Source of the DNA: DASRFA01 sp035651755 | Lineage (GTDB): Bacteria > Desulfobacterota > Binatia > UBA12015 | Assembly: GCA_035651755.1 (NCBI GenBank) | Contig: DASRFA010000060.1 | Location: forward strand, 310,001 to 374,000 | Reading direction: 5' to 3' | Length of the DNA stretch: 64,000 nt | Shown: one piece after another, positions 49,657 to 58,370 of the stretch | Position numbering within the stretch: position 1 is the first letter of the stretch | Layout of the letters: every line of letters starts with the position of its first letter | The notes under the pieces: model-generated | The model's database searches: none | What the model was told of the DNA's origin: nothing | Seen by the model: the letters and a program-made list of their open reading frames with translations, nothing else | Made by a program: the position numbers and the translations under genes

Positions 49657-50406
49657 ATGATCCGTACGGTCGTGGTCGACGACGAGCAGCTGGCGCGCGA
49701 CCGCGTCAAGTCGTTCCTCAAGAAGATCCCCGACGTGCAGCTCGTCGGCGAGGCCGGCGACGGCACCGCCGCGATCGAGCTCATCGAGACCCAGCAGCCC
49801 GATCTCGTCGTGCTCGACGTGCAGATGCCGGGCGTCGACGGGTTCAGCGTGCTGCGCGGCCTGAAGGAGCCGCCGCACGTGATCTTCGCGACCGCCTTCG
49901 ACGAGTACGCCATCAAGGCCTTCGAGGTCGAGGCGCTCGACTACCTCCTGAAGCCGTTCTCGCAGGCGCGCCTCAGCGAGGCCGTCGGCCGCGTCCGCCA
50001 GCGTATCGACGACGGGCGCGCGCGCAGCGACCCGGCCGCGATCGCGCGCGCCGCGGAGCCGCGGCGCGCGTACGCGCTGCAGATCCCGGTCCACACCGCG
50101 CGCAAGATCCTCGTGCTCTCGGTGAAGGAGATCCTGTGGTTCTCCGTCGAGTCGCGCCTGGTTTACGCGCACGTCGACGGCCGCGCCTACATGACGAACT
50201 TCACGCTGCGCGAGCTCGAGGAGCGGCTCGACCCGCAGGTCTTCTTCCGCGCGCACAAGTCGCGCCTCGTGAACCTCGAGCAGGTGAAGGAGATCGCGCG
50301 CTGGTTCGGCGGCCGCTACCGCCTGGTGATGAAGGACTCGCAGTCGAGCCAGGTCGAGCTGTCGCGCGTGCAGGCCCGCGAGCTGCGCGCGCGCCTCGGC
50401 TGGTGA
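49657..50406 (+). CDS. LytTR-family response regulator
   Basis: 249 residues. Receiver domain with the acidic pocket Asp8-Asp9, phospho-acceptor Asp54 (VVLDVQMPG) and Lys near 107 (DYLLKPF), then a LytTR DNA-binding domain (~140-246: IPVHTARKILVLSVKEILWF, FFRAHKSRLVNLEQVKEI). It controls genes in response to the adjacent LytS-like kinase. Start one base after the kinase stop indicates a coupled operon. Targets unknown. Confidence 0.94.
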   Translation: MIRTVVVDDEQLARDRVKSFLKKIPDVQLVGEAGDGTAAIELIETQQPDLVVLDVQMPGVDGFSVLRGLKEPPHVIFATAFDEYAIKAFEVEALDYLLKPFSQARLSEAVGRVRQRIDDGRARSDPAAIARAAEPRRAYALQIPVHTARKILVLSVKEILWFSVESRLVYAHVDGRAYMTNFTLRELEERLDPQVFFRAHKSRLVNLEQVKEIARWFGGRYRLVMKDSQSSQVELSRVQARELRARLGW

Positions 50407-50432
50407 GGCACGGGGGTGATTCGAAGCCGCGG

Positions 50433-50816
50433 CTATTCGCGCCCGAACTCCTCGTCCGAGACGGTCGGCAGCCACTCCTTGAGCTCGTCGAGCTGCGTGC
50501 GGTCGTGCAGCGGGTACCTCCTGACGTAGCACGCGTGCGCGAGCAGGTATGTCGCGCCCGGCGTCGTCAGCGCCTGGAAGACGATCGCGAGAACCCCGCG
50601 AACGCTCACGAACGGCTCGCGGTCGAGGAAGAAGAGCGTCGGCGCCAGGATCAGAAGGGAGATGCCGATGGTTCCGGCCTTGCCGGCTGCGTGCATGCGG
50701 CAGAAGACGTCCGGGAACCGGATGAGCCCGACGCCCGTGACGATCATGAAGAAGGTCCCGATCAGCATCGACGCGGCGACCAGGAGCTCCTGAGCGACGT
50801 GCGCGACGTCGCTCAT
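50433..50816 (-). CDS. mrpG: Mrp cation/proton antiporter subunit G
   Basis: 127 residues with three membrane helices; GLIRFPDVFCRMHAAGKAGTIG is the MrpG/MnhG/PhaG signature. It ends with a ~35-residue hydrophilic tail (DELKEWLPTVSDEEFGRE). ATG 50816 overlaps the mrpF stop (ATGA). Last gene of the split mrp locus and convergent with the LytTR regulator gene. Confidence 0.9.
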   Translation of the reverse strand: MSDVAHVAQELLVAASMLIGTFFMIVTGVGLIRFPDVFCRMHAAGKAGTIGISLLILAPTLFFLDREPFVSVRGVLAIVFQALTTPGATYLLAHACYVRRYPLHDRTQLDELKEWLPTVSDEEFGRE

Positions 50817-51091
50817 CGGAAGAGCCGACCGCGCGCGAGATAGCGCGCGATCGCAGCCGACCCGAGGAACCCGACGAGCGTCAGGATCCAGACGGCGTCG
50901 AAGTACAGCGTCGACTCCCAGAGGATCGTGAGCAGGCACACCATGCCGACGATGACCGAGGACAGCGTGTCGAACGCGATCGCGCGATCCGCGGCGCGCG
51001 GTCCGATGACGATCCGGTAGAGGCAGAGCGCCGCCGTCCCGAACAGCGCCAGGAGGCAAACCTCGGTCACGAACGCGAGCCAGACGCTCAC
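50813..51091 (-). CDS. mrpF: Mrp cation/proton antiporter subunit F
   Basis: 92 residues, three membrane helices; RIVIGPRAADRAIAFDTLS is the MrpF signature between helices 1 and 2. GTG 51091 overlaps the mrpE stop as GTGA and gives the normal length; a GTG at 51127 would add 12 residues inside mrpE. Confidence 0.9.
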   Translation of the reverse strand: MSVWLAFVTEVCLLALFGTAALCLYRIVIGPRAADRAIAFDTLSSVIVGMVCLLTILWESTLYFDAVWILTLVGFLGSAAIARYLARGRLFR

Positions 51092-51450
51092 GAGCGCGCT
51101 CTGCGCGGCGAGGCCGCGCGCGACCACTTCAGGATGTTGGCCTCGAGGACCGACTTCGTCGCCTGACGCACGTCCTCGGGATCGTGGCCGACGTCGATCG
51201 CGTGCATGATGAGGATGTGCCGTTCCGGGTCGACGTGCACCGTGATCGTCCCCGGGGTGAGGGTGATCGAGTTCGCGAGCACGGTGATCTCAATGTCCGA
51301 CCGGGCGTCCATCTCGAACGCGACGAAGCCGGAGCGCAGGCGGTCGATCGGGCCGAAGACGAGCTTCGCGACGCTGATGCTCGCGAGCACCACCTCGCGC
51401 GTCAGGATCGCGAGATAGCGGAAGAAGTAGAGGATCGTGCGGGCGTTCAC
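51088..51450 (-). CDS. mrpE: Mrp cation/proton antiporter subunit E
   Basis: 120 residues. MrpE signature LANSITLTPGTITVHVD and HAIDVGHD are intact. The protein is shorter than usual (~160) because the N-terminal membrane part is reduced to one hydrophobic helix, around FFRYLAILTREVVLASISVA. GTG start at 51450. It follows the NarL-type regulator gene rather than mrpD, from which it is separated by ~4.5 kb. Confidence 0.88.
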   Translation of the reverse strand: MNARTILYFFRYLAILTREVVLASISVAKLVFGPIDRLRSGFVAFEMDARSDIEITVLANSITLTPGTITVHVDPERHILIMHAIDVGHDPEDVRQATKSVLEANILKWSRAASPRRARS

Positions 51451-51504
51451 GGCGTGCGCTCGGTCGCGGGTGACAGAAGGACGTGAAGGAGCCCGCCAGC
51501 GCAG

Positions 51505-52137
51505 TCAGACGCCACGCTCGTGCGCTCCGACGATACCCATCCGAATCGCGTAGAGAGCCAGCTCGACGCGGTCGCGCACGCGCGCCTTGTGGAAGATGTT
51601 GTTGAGATGCGTTTTGACCGTGAGCTCGCTGATTCCCAGCTGCTTGGCGACCTCCGAGTTGCGTAGGCCGAGCGCAACCTGGCGCACGACGTCCCGCTCG
51701 CGACGGGTGAGTACCGCCGTTTGCGGCTGCCGTAGCTGACTGGCGATCCTGGTCTGGACGGCCGGTGGCAGCCACACGTCTCCCCGCACCACGGTGTCGA
51801 TTGCGGTCATCAGGGTCTCGAGCGCGAACCGTTTGAACACCACGCCGCGCGCTCCGGCGCGAAGTGCCACCGTGGCGTCGTCGGCACGTTCGCTCGCCGT
51901 CACGACGATGACCGCGACGCGCTCGACCAGTTCCTCGATGTCCGCAAGCGAGCTCCGCTCCATTTGGAGATCGAGCAAGAGAACATCACAGCTCGCGAGT
52001 GCGACGTTCACGAGGAGGTCGCTCGCGCGCTCCATCTCAGCCACCACCTCGATGTGGGGTTGCAGGCGCAGCATCGAGCGGAGGCCCTCTCGAAACAGTG
52101 CATGGTCGTCGGCAATGGCGACACGAATCCGGTCCAC
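51505..52137 (-). CDS. NarL/FixJ-type response regulator
   Basis: 210 residues. Receiver domain with Asp10-Asp11, phospho-acceptor Asp56 (LLLDLQM) and Lys104 (GVVFKRF), followed by a LuxR-type helix-turn-helix (~142-205: LTRRERDVVRQVALGLRNSE, then VAKQLGISELTVKTHLNNIF). GTG start at 52137, 4 bases after the kinase stop, with GAGGT upstream. Local base composition is visibly less GC-rich than in the flanking mrp genes. Targets unknown; amtB or mrpEFG are obvious candidates. Confidence 0.92.
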   Translation of the reverse strand: MDRIRVAIADDHALFREGLRSMLRLQPHIEVVAEMERASDLLVNVALASCDVLLLDLQMERSSLADIEELVERVAVIVVTASERADDATVALRAGARGVVFKRFALETLMTAIDTVVRGDVWLPPAVQTRIASQLRQPQTAVLTRRERDVVRQVALGLRNSEVAKQLGISELTVKTHLNNIFHKARVRDRVELALYAIRMGIVGAHERGV

Positions 52138-52141
52138 GACC

Positions 52142-53242
52142 TCAGCTCACCGGAATCTCGACGTGAACATGGCCGCCCTGCCCTCGGTCGCCGTACAGTC
52201 GCACTTCGCCCCCCGACTCTGCGACGCGTGAGGCAATCGACCAGGGAGCTCCAACGTCCCTCGGAAAGCCCACGCCGTCGTCGTCGATGTCGATGACGAG
52301 ATCCTCCCCGATCGCACGTGCATGGATTGCGGCACTCCTCGCGCTCGCGTGGCGCCGCACGTTGCGTGTTCCCTCGAGCATGATCTGAAACACATGCTCC
52401 ACGAATTCGAACGAACCGGCGAAGTCGGCGCGAACGAAGAATCGCGTAGAGCTTCGAGCGTCGAGCTGAACCGAAGTCCGGTCATGATCGATCAGCGAAT
52501 GAATGTAAGCGCGTAGTTCGTCGTGCTCTCGATTGACACCCGCCTGCAGCTCCGAGAGCTCGAGCATAGCTTCGTTCCGCTGGTCGCGACGCAAGAGCTC
52601 CTGGCAGCTGCCAAGACGCAGGTTGATGCCGGCGAGGGATTGGGCATAGCCATCGTGGAGGGAGCGCGCGATCTGCTCTCGCTGGGCAGTCGTCTCGAGA
52701 GCCCGGATTCGCAGGTCCTGGTCCAGCCGCTCCTGCCCGAGGTAGCCGACCACGTAGCCGATCAGGCCGAGGTAGGCAGCTCGCATGACGTAGTAATGTT
52801 GCTGGCTCGGTGCGGACGTCAGAATCAGGACCGTGTAGAGAAGCAGGCTTGCCGCCGTCACGCCGAAAGCGGCGCGTCGGCCCGATCGCAAACCGACGCT
52901 CAGCACGGCGAAAGCGAAGAACACGTTGTAGAGGCTCGTCTCGGCTTCGGTGACGAGCGCGATGGCGGCTCCGAAGAGGACATCGCCGCAGGTTGCGATC
53001 GTCGCCAAGTCCTTGCGCGGGGCGCGGGACTGAGCTGCCGCAATCGCGAGGCTGAACGCCAGGTAAGCCAGCGCGACCGTGACCCAGTAGCGGTTCACGA
53101 CGAAGAGCCCGCCGGTGAGGGGAAGCCAGCGGGTCAGAGCCGGTTTCGTCGGATCGAGGTAGATGGCGAGGATCGTGACGAGGGCGAGGAAGACTCGGCA
53201 ACGAGCCACACTGCCTTCCATCTCCACGTTCGCACGGTTCAT
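52142..53242 (-). CDS. NarX/DegS-type sensor histidine kinase
   Basis: 366 residues. About six N-terminal membrane helices (to ~168) with no large periplasmic domain, then HisKA_3 with His196 (EQIARSLHDGYAQSLAGINL) and a HATPase_c domain with DIDDDGVGF. Partner of the adjacent NarL-type regulator. ATG 53242 has AGGGGG about 6 bases upstream; GTG 53263 would add 7 residues. The kinase is unusually close behind amtB (134 bases), so it may sense nitrogen status through or together with the channel; that is inference. Confidence 0.9.
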   Translation of the reverse strand: MNRANVEMEGSVARCRVFLALVTILAIYLDPTKPALTRWLPLTGGLFVVNRYWVTVALAYLAFSLAIAAAQSRAPRKDLATIATCGDVLFGAAIALVTEAETSLYNVFFAFAVLSVGLRSGRRAAFGVTAASLLLYTVLILTSAPSQQHYYVMRAAYLGLIGYVVGYLGQERLDQDLRIRALETTAQREQIARSLHDGYAQSLAGINLRLGSCQELLRRDQRNEAMLELSELQAGVNREHDELRAYIHSLIDHDRTSVQLDARSSTRFFVRADFAGSFEFVEHVFQIMLEGTRNVRRHASARSAAIHARAIGEDLVIDIDDDGVGFPRDVGAPWSIASRVAESGGEVRLYGDRGQGGHVHVEIPVS

Positions 53243-53376
53243 CGAGGGCCCCCTAGCAGGCACCCGCCTCGCACGGAAGCCTTCCGGGCGGCGCGTCGGG
53301 GCATCGGTGAACGGTCGAGCGGCGGGTCGGCAGGATGACCTCCACCGCCCGCCGCTCGCGAACGGACGCGTCGCGT

Positions 53377-55089
53377 TCAGCCGGCCAGCCGTTCGCTCGA
53401 CGCGTGCAGGTGGAAGTCGGGGTAGCCCAAGGTCCCCATCTCCGGGATGTCGAGGCCTTCCATCTCGATTTCGGGCGACACTCGAATCGGAGTGATGAGG
53501 TCACTGATCTTGAACCACCCGTATGCCATCGCGAAGCCGAATCCCGCCACCACGACGCAATTGATGACCTGCATCACGAACTGCGAGAAGTCGCCGTAGA
53601 GAAGACCGCGCACCCCGTCCGATCCGTAGGCGGCCACCATCGATTCGCGGACGACACCGTTCCAGCCGGCGCCGTACTGGCCGGTCGCGAAGATGCCGAC
53701 CGATAGAAGTCCCCAGAGACCGTTGATCCCGTGCACGGAGATCGCACCGACCGGGTCGTCGATACCGCGCGCCTCGAAGAAGAACACGCTCACCACGACC
53801 AGCCATCCTGCCACCGCCCCGATCAGTGCTGCGGCCCACGGGTCGACGAAGGCGCAGGGAGCGGTGATCGCGACGAGACCCGCCAGCATTCCGTTGCACA
53901 TCATCGTCGGATCCGGCTTGAGGCCCTTCGCCATCAGCACCACCATCGCTGCCAGGGCGCCGGTGATGCTCGCGAGCATCGTGTTCACGACGACGTAGCT
54001 GATTCGCAAATCGGTACCGGCCAGCGTCGACCCCGGATTGAAGCCGAACCAGCCGAACGCCAGGATGAAGGTCCCGAGGACGACCATCGGAACGTTGTGT
54101 CCCGGCATCGCCTGAGGTCTGCCTTTCGCGTCGTACTTTCCGATGCGGGCGCCGATCACGATCGCGCCCGCGAGGCCGATGATTCCCCCCATCGCGTGCA
54201 CGACACCGGATCCCGCAAAATCGACGGCGCCATGACCCAGGCCCCAGTTGATGCCCCCCTGCGCGAGCCAGCCGCCGCCCCAGACCCAGTTCGCGTAGAG
54301 GCAATAGGGCAGCGCAACCCACACGCCGAATAGGCAGAAATTCTTCCACGCCCAGCGCTCCGCCATCGCGCCGGTCGGGATGGTGGCGGTGGTGTCCATG
54401 AAGACCATCATGAAGAAGAAGAGGACCATCACGCTGACGTCTCCAACGGAGCTACCGAGGAAGAAACCCTTGGTTCCGAGGAGACCGTATGCGAAGGCGC
54501 CCGTCGCGTTCCCGGCTGCGTCCGTCGCGGCGCCGAGGCCGAGGCCGCTGTTCAGCGCAGCGAGCCCGGGCCCCAGCGAAGGGTACCAACCTGGCGGGAC
54601 CGGTCCGTTCCACCAGTTTCCCCAGCCGATCGCGAAGCCGTAGGCCCAGAAGGCGAGGCACCCGAGCGGATAGATCATCAAGTTCATCGCAGACGTATGC
54701 GATGCGTTCTTCGCGCGGCAGAGTCCCGTCTCGACGAACATGAACCCCGCCTGCATGAACATCACGAGGAATCCGGCGACCAGTGCCCACACGAAGTTGA
54801 TGGCGTAGAGGTTGTGGACCATCCGGTCGTAGACGTCCGAGACCGAAAGCTTGCTCGGGACGTCGCCCTTGGCATCGCCTGCCGGGGCAGCCCAAACGCC
54901 GGAGGCTGCCCCCGTCTGGTCGGGCCAGGTCGGCTTCGCCGGGTCCGCGTTCGTACCCGTGAAGTACGAAGGCAGCTCGGGCGCGGTATCCTCTGCACGG
55001 GCCAGCTTCGATCCAGCGCAGGTCGTCAAGAGGACCAAGACGACTGCCAGGCTCGTGCGAACGGATTGAATCTTGGCTCTTGTAGTCAC
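53377..55089 (-). CDS. amtB: Ammonium channel/transporter
   Basis: 570 residues. Signal-like N-terminus (to ~32, SKLARA|ED), a ~60-residue extracytoplasmic stretch, then eleven helices of the Amt fold: FMFVETGLCRAKNASHTSAM, MDTTATIPTGAMAER, and the twin-His positions in GSGVVHAMGG and ISVHGINGLWG. A ~35-residue C-terminal tail (EIEMEGLDIPEMGTLGYPDF) is present. GTG 55089 follows GGGAG at 6 bases; GTG 55125 is an alternative. No glnK lies beside it. Base composition is lower in GC than the surroundings. Confidence 0.92.
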   Translation of the reverse strand: MTTRAKIQSVRTSLAVVLVLLTTCAGSKLARAEDTAPELPSYFTGTNADPAKPTWPDQTGAASGVWAAPAGDAKGDVPSKLSVSDVYDRMVHNLYAINFVWALVAGFLVMFMQAGFMFVETGLCRAKNASHTSAMNLMIYPLGCLAFWAYGFAIGWGNWWNGPVPPGWYPSLGPGLAALNSGLGLGAATDAAGNATGAFAYGLLGTKGFFLGSSVGDVSVMVLFFFMMVFMDTTATIPTGAMAERWAWKNFCLFGVWVALPYCLYANWVWGGGWLAQGGINWGLGHGAVDFAGSGVVHAMGGIIGLAGAIVIGARIGKYDAKGRPQAMPGHNVPMVVLGTFILAFGWFGFNPGSTLAGTDLRISYVVVNTMLASITGALAAMVVLMAKGLKPDPTMMCNGMLAGLVAITAPCAFVDPWAAALIGAVAGWLVVVSVFFFEARGIDDPVGAISVHGINGLWGLLSVGIFATGQYGAGWNGVVRESMVAAYGSDGVRGLLYGDFSQFVMQVINCVVVAGFGFAMAYGWFKISDLITPIRVSPEIEMEGLDIPEMGTLGYPDFHLHASSERLAG

Positions 55090-55247
55090 CGCATTCTCCC
55101 AGCCGTGCTCGTTGGGACGGCTCACGCACCACTCCCGTCGAACCTCGTCGAAATCGCCTTCGTGGGTCGCTCGATATGCCGTCGCGTCCCGCGCGTGCGT
55201 GATGCGATGACTGCGCGGGCCCGGTCTGCTCGTCGTGCCGGCCGGTC

Positions 55248-55263
55248 AGCAAGCACGGCGCCA
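55248..55263 (-). promoter_or_regulatory. Candidate sigma-54 (-24/-12) promoter of amtB
   Basis: Read on the minus strand: TGGCGCCGTGCTTGCT, which has the invariant GG and GC separated by exactly ten bases and a TTGCT -12 box. It is ~160 bases upstream of the amtB start and correctly oriented. amt genes are classic RpoN targets. No clear NtrC site was recognised upstream. Confidence 0.55.
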
Positions 55264-55708
55264 TACAACGAAAGATGGATACCTCCGTATTTCAGGATGG
55301 TGCGGGCGAGCAGCTTCGTTCGTGAAGCCGCGACATCGGGGGCGGGAGGGGCGCATCACGTTCGCAGATCGTGCCGAACCGTGAGGCAGCTGCCCAATTC
55401 GTGTGCCCCGCGTCGTGCGGCACCTGACCGCGGACAGGGCGCGGGGACGGTGATCGTTCCCGAGGGCCGAGGGCCGCGTCGCCATCTCGTCGCAGCGCGC
55501 ATCCATCTTTCGGCGGTCTGGCGCGGCCGTTGCTCGGCCCGTTGGCCCGACGTCGGCCGAGGAGGATACTCTGCGCTTGAACGCCGCCGTGCGCGCGACG
55601 TCGATTCGCTACTGCGGTGAAAGCTGGACAGTATCATTCAATGCTTGACGACCCGGCTCGGGCCTTCGCCGTTCGACTCCTCCTCGGGGCGGCTGGAAGG
55701 CGTCTCCA

Positions 55709-55921
55709 ATGAGCGGGAAGTGGGAACCGCTCGAACGGGGCACGCCGGCCGCGTCCGGCAGGGGCCGTCGCGCCCGATCTCGCGGATGGCGCGAGGCGGC
55801 AGCACTGGATCTTCGCGATCGGTCGCGGCTCGCCGACAACGCGATGACGTTGATCCTCCTGCGTTGGATCGCGGTTACCGCGCTCCTTCTGGTCGTGTGC
55901 GGTGTCGGGCGCTGTGGGTGA
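55709..55921 (+). CDS. Doubtful small ORF with C-terminal hydrophobic helix
   Basis: 70 codons; basic first two-thirds (GRGRRARSRGWRE) and a single possible membrane helix (MTLILLRWIAVTALLLVVCG). GGAAGG lies ~8 bases before the ATG. It is isolated on the plus strand in the gap between amtB and mrpD. I recognise no family, and it may be chance. Confidence 0.2.
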   Translation: MSGKWEPLERGTPAASGRGRRARSRGWREAAALDLRDRSRLADNAMTLILLRWIAVTALLLVVCGVGRCG

Positions 55922-55965
55922 ACGTGAACGCGCGTGACCGCCGGCTCGTCGATCGGGATCGCGCG

Positions 55966-57558
55966 CTACCGGACCAGTAGACGTCCCCGGGCGCCTTCAT
56001 GGAGCGCGCTCGGTGCCGCCGCGACCGTCGGCCCCGCATACGCGACCCGCGCAGGCCGACCCAGGACCGCAGCGACGTACGCCGAGGGATCGGTCAACTC
56101 CGTCGCGGCGTCGCGCGCGAGGCGGAGAAACGGCTGTGCGTAGAGGCCGAGCGCGATCGTTCCGATCACGAGGACGCTCGCGGACGCCGCCATGCCGCGC
56201 CAGCGCGTGGCGGCGGGCGCGCGGTGCGCGCGGTGCGCGCGGCCCCAGAACGCATACGACCAGATCTTCAGCATCGACAGCAGCGTGACGAAGCTCGTCA
56301 CCACCGCGACCGCCACGATCGCGAAGTTGCCCCCCGCGAGCCCGACGCGGAGAAGCACGAGCTTGCTCAGGAAGCCCGAGAACGGCGGCATCCCGGCGAG
56401 CGACAGCGCGGCGACGAGGAAGAGCCCGGCCACGAGCGGCGCGGCCGCGAGGCCGCCGCCCATCTCCTTCAGGTTGCGCGAGCCCGAGATCTGCTCGGCC
56501 ACGCCGCCCACGAGGAACAGGCCCGACTTCACGATGATGTGGTGGACGACGTAGAAGATCGTCGCGGCCACGGCGGCGGGCGCGAGCGCCGGATCGGCGG
56601 CGAGGCCGATGCCCATGATCATGTATCCGACCTGGCTGATGATGTGCCAAGACAGGATCCGCCGGATCTCCCACTGACAGAACGCGCCCAGCACGCCGAG
56701 CAGCATCGTGAAGCCGGAAGCGACGAGCAGGACGTCCGCGGCGAGCGCATGTCCTTCCTGCCGGAAGACCATGACGAAGACGCGCAGCAGCGAGTACACG
56801 CCCACCTTGGTCAGGAGCCCCGCGAAGTAGCCGTTCACGCCCGGCGGCACGACCGGATAGGAGTCGGGCAGCCAGAAGAAGAGCGGAAAGGCGGCCGCCT
56901 TGAGCGCGAAGACCAGGAGCAGGATCATCGAGGCGGCGGTCACCATCGCGGCGCGCGTGCCGGACAGCTCCGCCGTGATCCGCGCCGCGTCGGCCATGTT
57001 GAGCGTTCCGAGGAGCGCGTAGACGAGGCCGAGCCCGACGACGAAGAGCGCGCCGCCGACGAGGTTCACGGCGACGTACATCATCGTCTGGCGTACCTGC
57101 TGACGGCTCGCGCCGACCATCATCGAGCCGTACGAGCCGATCAGCATCACCTCGTAGGAGACGAAGAGGTTGAAGAGGTCGCCGGTGATGAACGACCAGT
57201 TCACGCCCAGCAGGAGCACCTGGAAGAGCGGGTAGAAGAAGTGCCGCTGCTGGATCGGCGCGACCGTGAAGAGCGTGTAGAACGACACGACCGTCGCGAC
57301 CGTCATCGACAGGCAGAGCATGATGCACGCGAGCCGGTCGGCCACGAACGAGATGCCGTAGGGCGCGGCATAGCCGCCGATCATCGAGACCTGGATGCCG
57401 CGCGTGTCGACCACGTGGAGGAGCCAGAACACGAACGCGGTCAACCCGAGGCACGACGCCGCGTTCAGCGCGCGCTCGAGCCGCTGGCGGCCGTTCAGCA
57501 GCGCGAGCGCGATCGCGCTCAGGAACGGCACGACGATGACGAGGATGAGGCTGTTCAC
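55966..57558 (-). CDS. mrpD: Mrp cation/proton antiporter subunit D
   Basis: 530 residues, ~14 helices, of the ND2/ND4/ND5 (proton-translocating_M) family. VSYEVMLIGSYGSMMVG contains the conserved helix-5 Glu, FALKAAAFPLFFWLPDSYPV the helix-7/8 Lys motif, and HIISQVGYMIMGIG the later helix. Works with MrpA in cation/H+ exchange. The C-terminal ~50 residues are variable and Ala-rich. GTG start, 13 bases after mrpC. Unusually, mrpE does not follow directly. Confidence 0.92.
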   Translation of the reverse strand: MNSLILVIVVPFLSAIALALLNGRQRLERALNAASCLGLTAFVFWLLHVVDTRGIQVSMIGGYAAPYGISFVADRLACIMLCLSMTVATVVSFYTLFTVAPIQQRHFFYPLFQVLLLGVNWSFITGDLFNLFVSYEVMLIGSYGSMMVGASRQQVRQTMMYVAVNLVGGALFVVGLGLVYALLGTLNMADAARITAELSGTRAAMVTAASMILLLVFALKAAAFPLFFWLPDSYPVVPPGVNGYFAGLLTKVGVYSLLRVFVMVFRQEGHALAADVLLVASGFTMLLGVLGAFCQWEIRRILSWHIISQVGYMIMGIGLAADPALAPAAVAATIFYVVHHIIVKSGLFLVGGVAEQISGSRNLKEMGGGLAAAPLVAGLFLVAALSLAGMPPFSGFLSKLVLLRVGLAGGNFAIVAVAVVTSFVTLLSMLKIWSYAFWGRAHRAHRAPAATRWRGMAASASVLVIGTIALGLYAQPFLRLARDAATELTDPSAYVAAVLGRPARVAYAGPTVAAAPSALHEGARGRLLVR

Positions 57559-57571
57559 GGCCGCTGTCGCC

Positions 57572-57967
57572 TCATTCCTCGAAGGTGAGCTTTTGCTCGC
57601 GGTGCGGCGGGATGACGGGCTCGTCGCTCTCGTACGCGGGCAGCGCCTCGGGGTCGTCGGTCCCGTAGTCGCGGTACACGACGTAGCAGATCGTCAGGAA
57701 GAGAGCGCCGACCGCGAAGCTGATGACGATCGCCGTCAGGATGATGTCGGGGGGGATCGGGTCCATGAGCCCTGCCACCGCGTTGGGATCCGACACGAAC
57801 GGCGCGGTGTTCTGCAGCCGGAAGCCGCCGCACAGGATCATCAGGAGGTTGACGGCGTTCGAGAGGAGCCCGAACCCGATCACGATCCGAAGCAGGTTCG
57901 GACGCAGGATCGAGTAGGCCGCGCCTCCGAAGAGCAGCGCGATGGCGGCGGCGAGAGGAACTTCCAC
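57572..57967 (-). CDS. mrpC: Mrp cation/proton antiporter subunit C
   Basis: 131 residues, three membrane helices, NuoK-like. RIVIGFGLLSNAVNLLMI and DPIPPDIILTAIVISFAVGA are the MrpC signatures. A ~28-residue hydrophilic tail follows helix 3. GTG start one base after the mrpB stop. Confidence 0.93.
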   Translation of the reverse strand: MEVPLAAAIALLFGGAAYSILRPNLLRIVIGFGLLSNAVNLLMILCGGFRLQNTAPFVSDPNAVAGLMDPIPPDIILTAIVISFAVGALFLTICYVVYRDYGTDDPEALPAYESDEPVIPPHREQKLTFEE

Positions 57968-57968
57968 G

Positions 57969-58370
57969 TCACCTCCGCTCGAGGCTGAGCTCGACGAAGA
58001 TCGTCATCAGGGTACCGACGACGATCAGCATCACGCCGAGATCGAAGAACGTCGCGGTGGGCAGGTGGATCGGGCCCGCGTCGATGAAGTGGTTGTCCAT
58101 GTACGCCTCGCCGCGCAGCAGCGGAACGACGCCGTTCCCGACCGAGATCAAGAGCCCGACGACGGAGACCTTCCACCAGCGAAAGCGCGCGGCTCGGGTC
58201 ACGCCGAACGCGAGCAGGTAGGTGGCTCCGGCCGCCGCGAGCAGCACGCCGGCGATGAATCCGCCGCCGGGAAGGTCGTGGCCCTGGAAGAAGATGCGGA
58301 TCGCGACCAGCATCGTCAGCGGAAGCGCGAAGCGGGCGATGACCCGCAGGATCGGCGACTGCTGCGTCAC
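57969..58370 (-). CDS. mrpB: Mrp cation/proton antiporter subunit B
   Basis: 133 residues, four membrane helices. FFQGHDLPGGGFIAGVLLA and the C-terminal FDLGVMLIVVGTLMTIFVEL are typical MrpB features. GTG 58370 overlaps the mrpA stop as GTGA, so translation is coupled. Confidence 0.93.
   Translation of the reverse strand: MTQQSPILRVIARFALPLTMLVAIRIFFQGHDLPGGGFIAGVLLAAAGATYLLAFGVTRAARFRWWKVSVVGLLISVGNGVVPLLRGEAYMDNHFIDAGPIHLPTATFFDLGVMLIVVGTLMTIFVELSLERR

Larger units (their letters stand above)
55090..55965. other. Long gap upstream of amtB and downstream of mrpD
   Basis: 876 bases. It holds the amtB leader and a -24/-12 promoter match (separate entry). The rest shows no convincing gene: a 70-codon open frame at 55709-55921 (+) with a hydrophobic C-terminus is the only candidate. 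The stretch is lower in GC than the mrp genes and contains AT-rich pockets such as near 55265-55295 and 55620-55645. Confidence 0.5.

Noticed and set aside
50433..51059. Longer frame extending mrpG upstream
   Set aside because: The extension is antisense-like shadow of mrpF; the ATG at 50816 overlapping the mrpF stop gives the family length.
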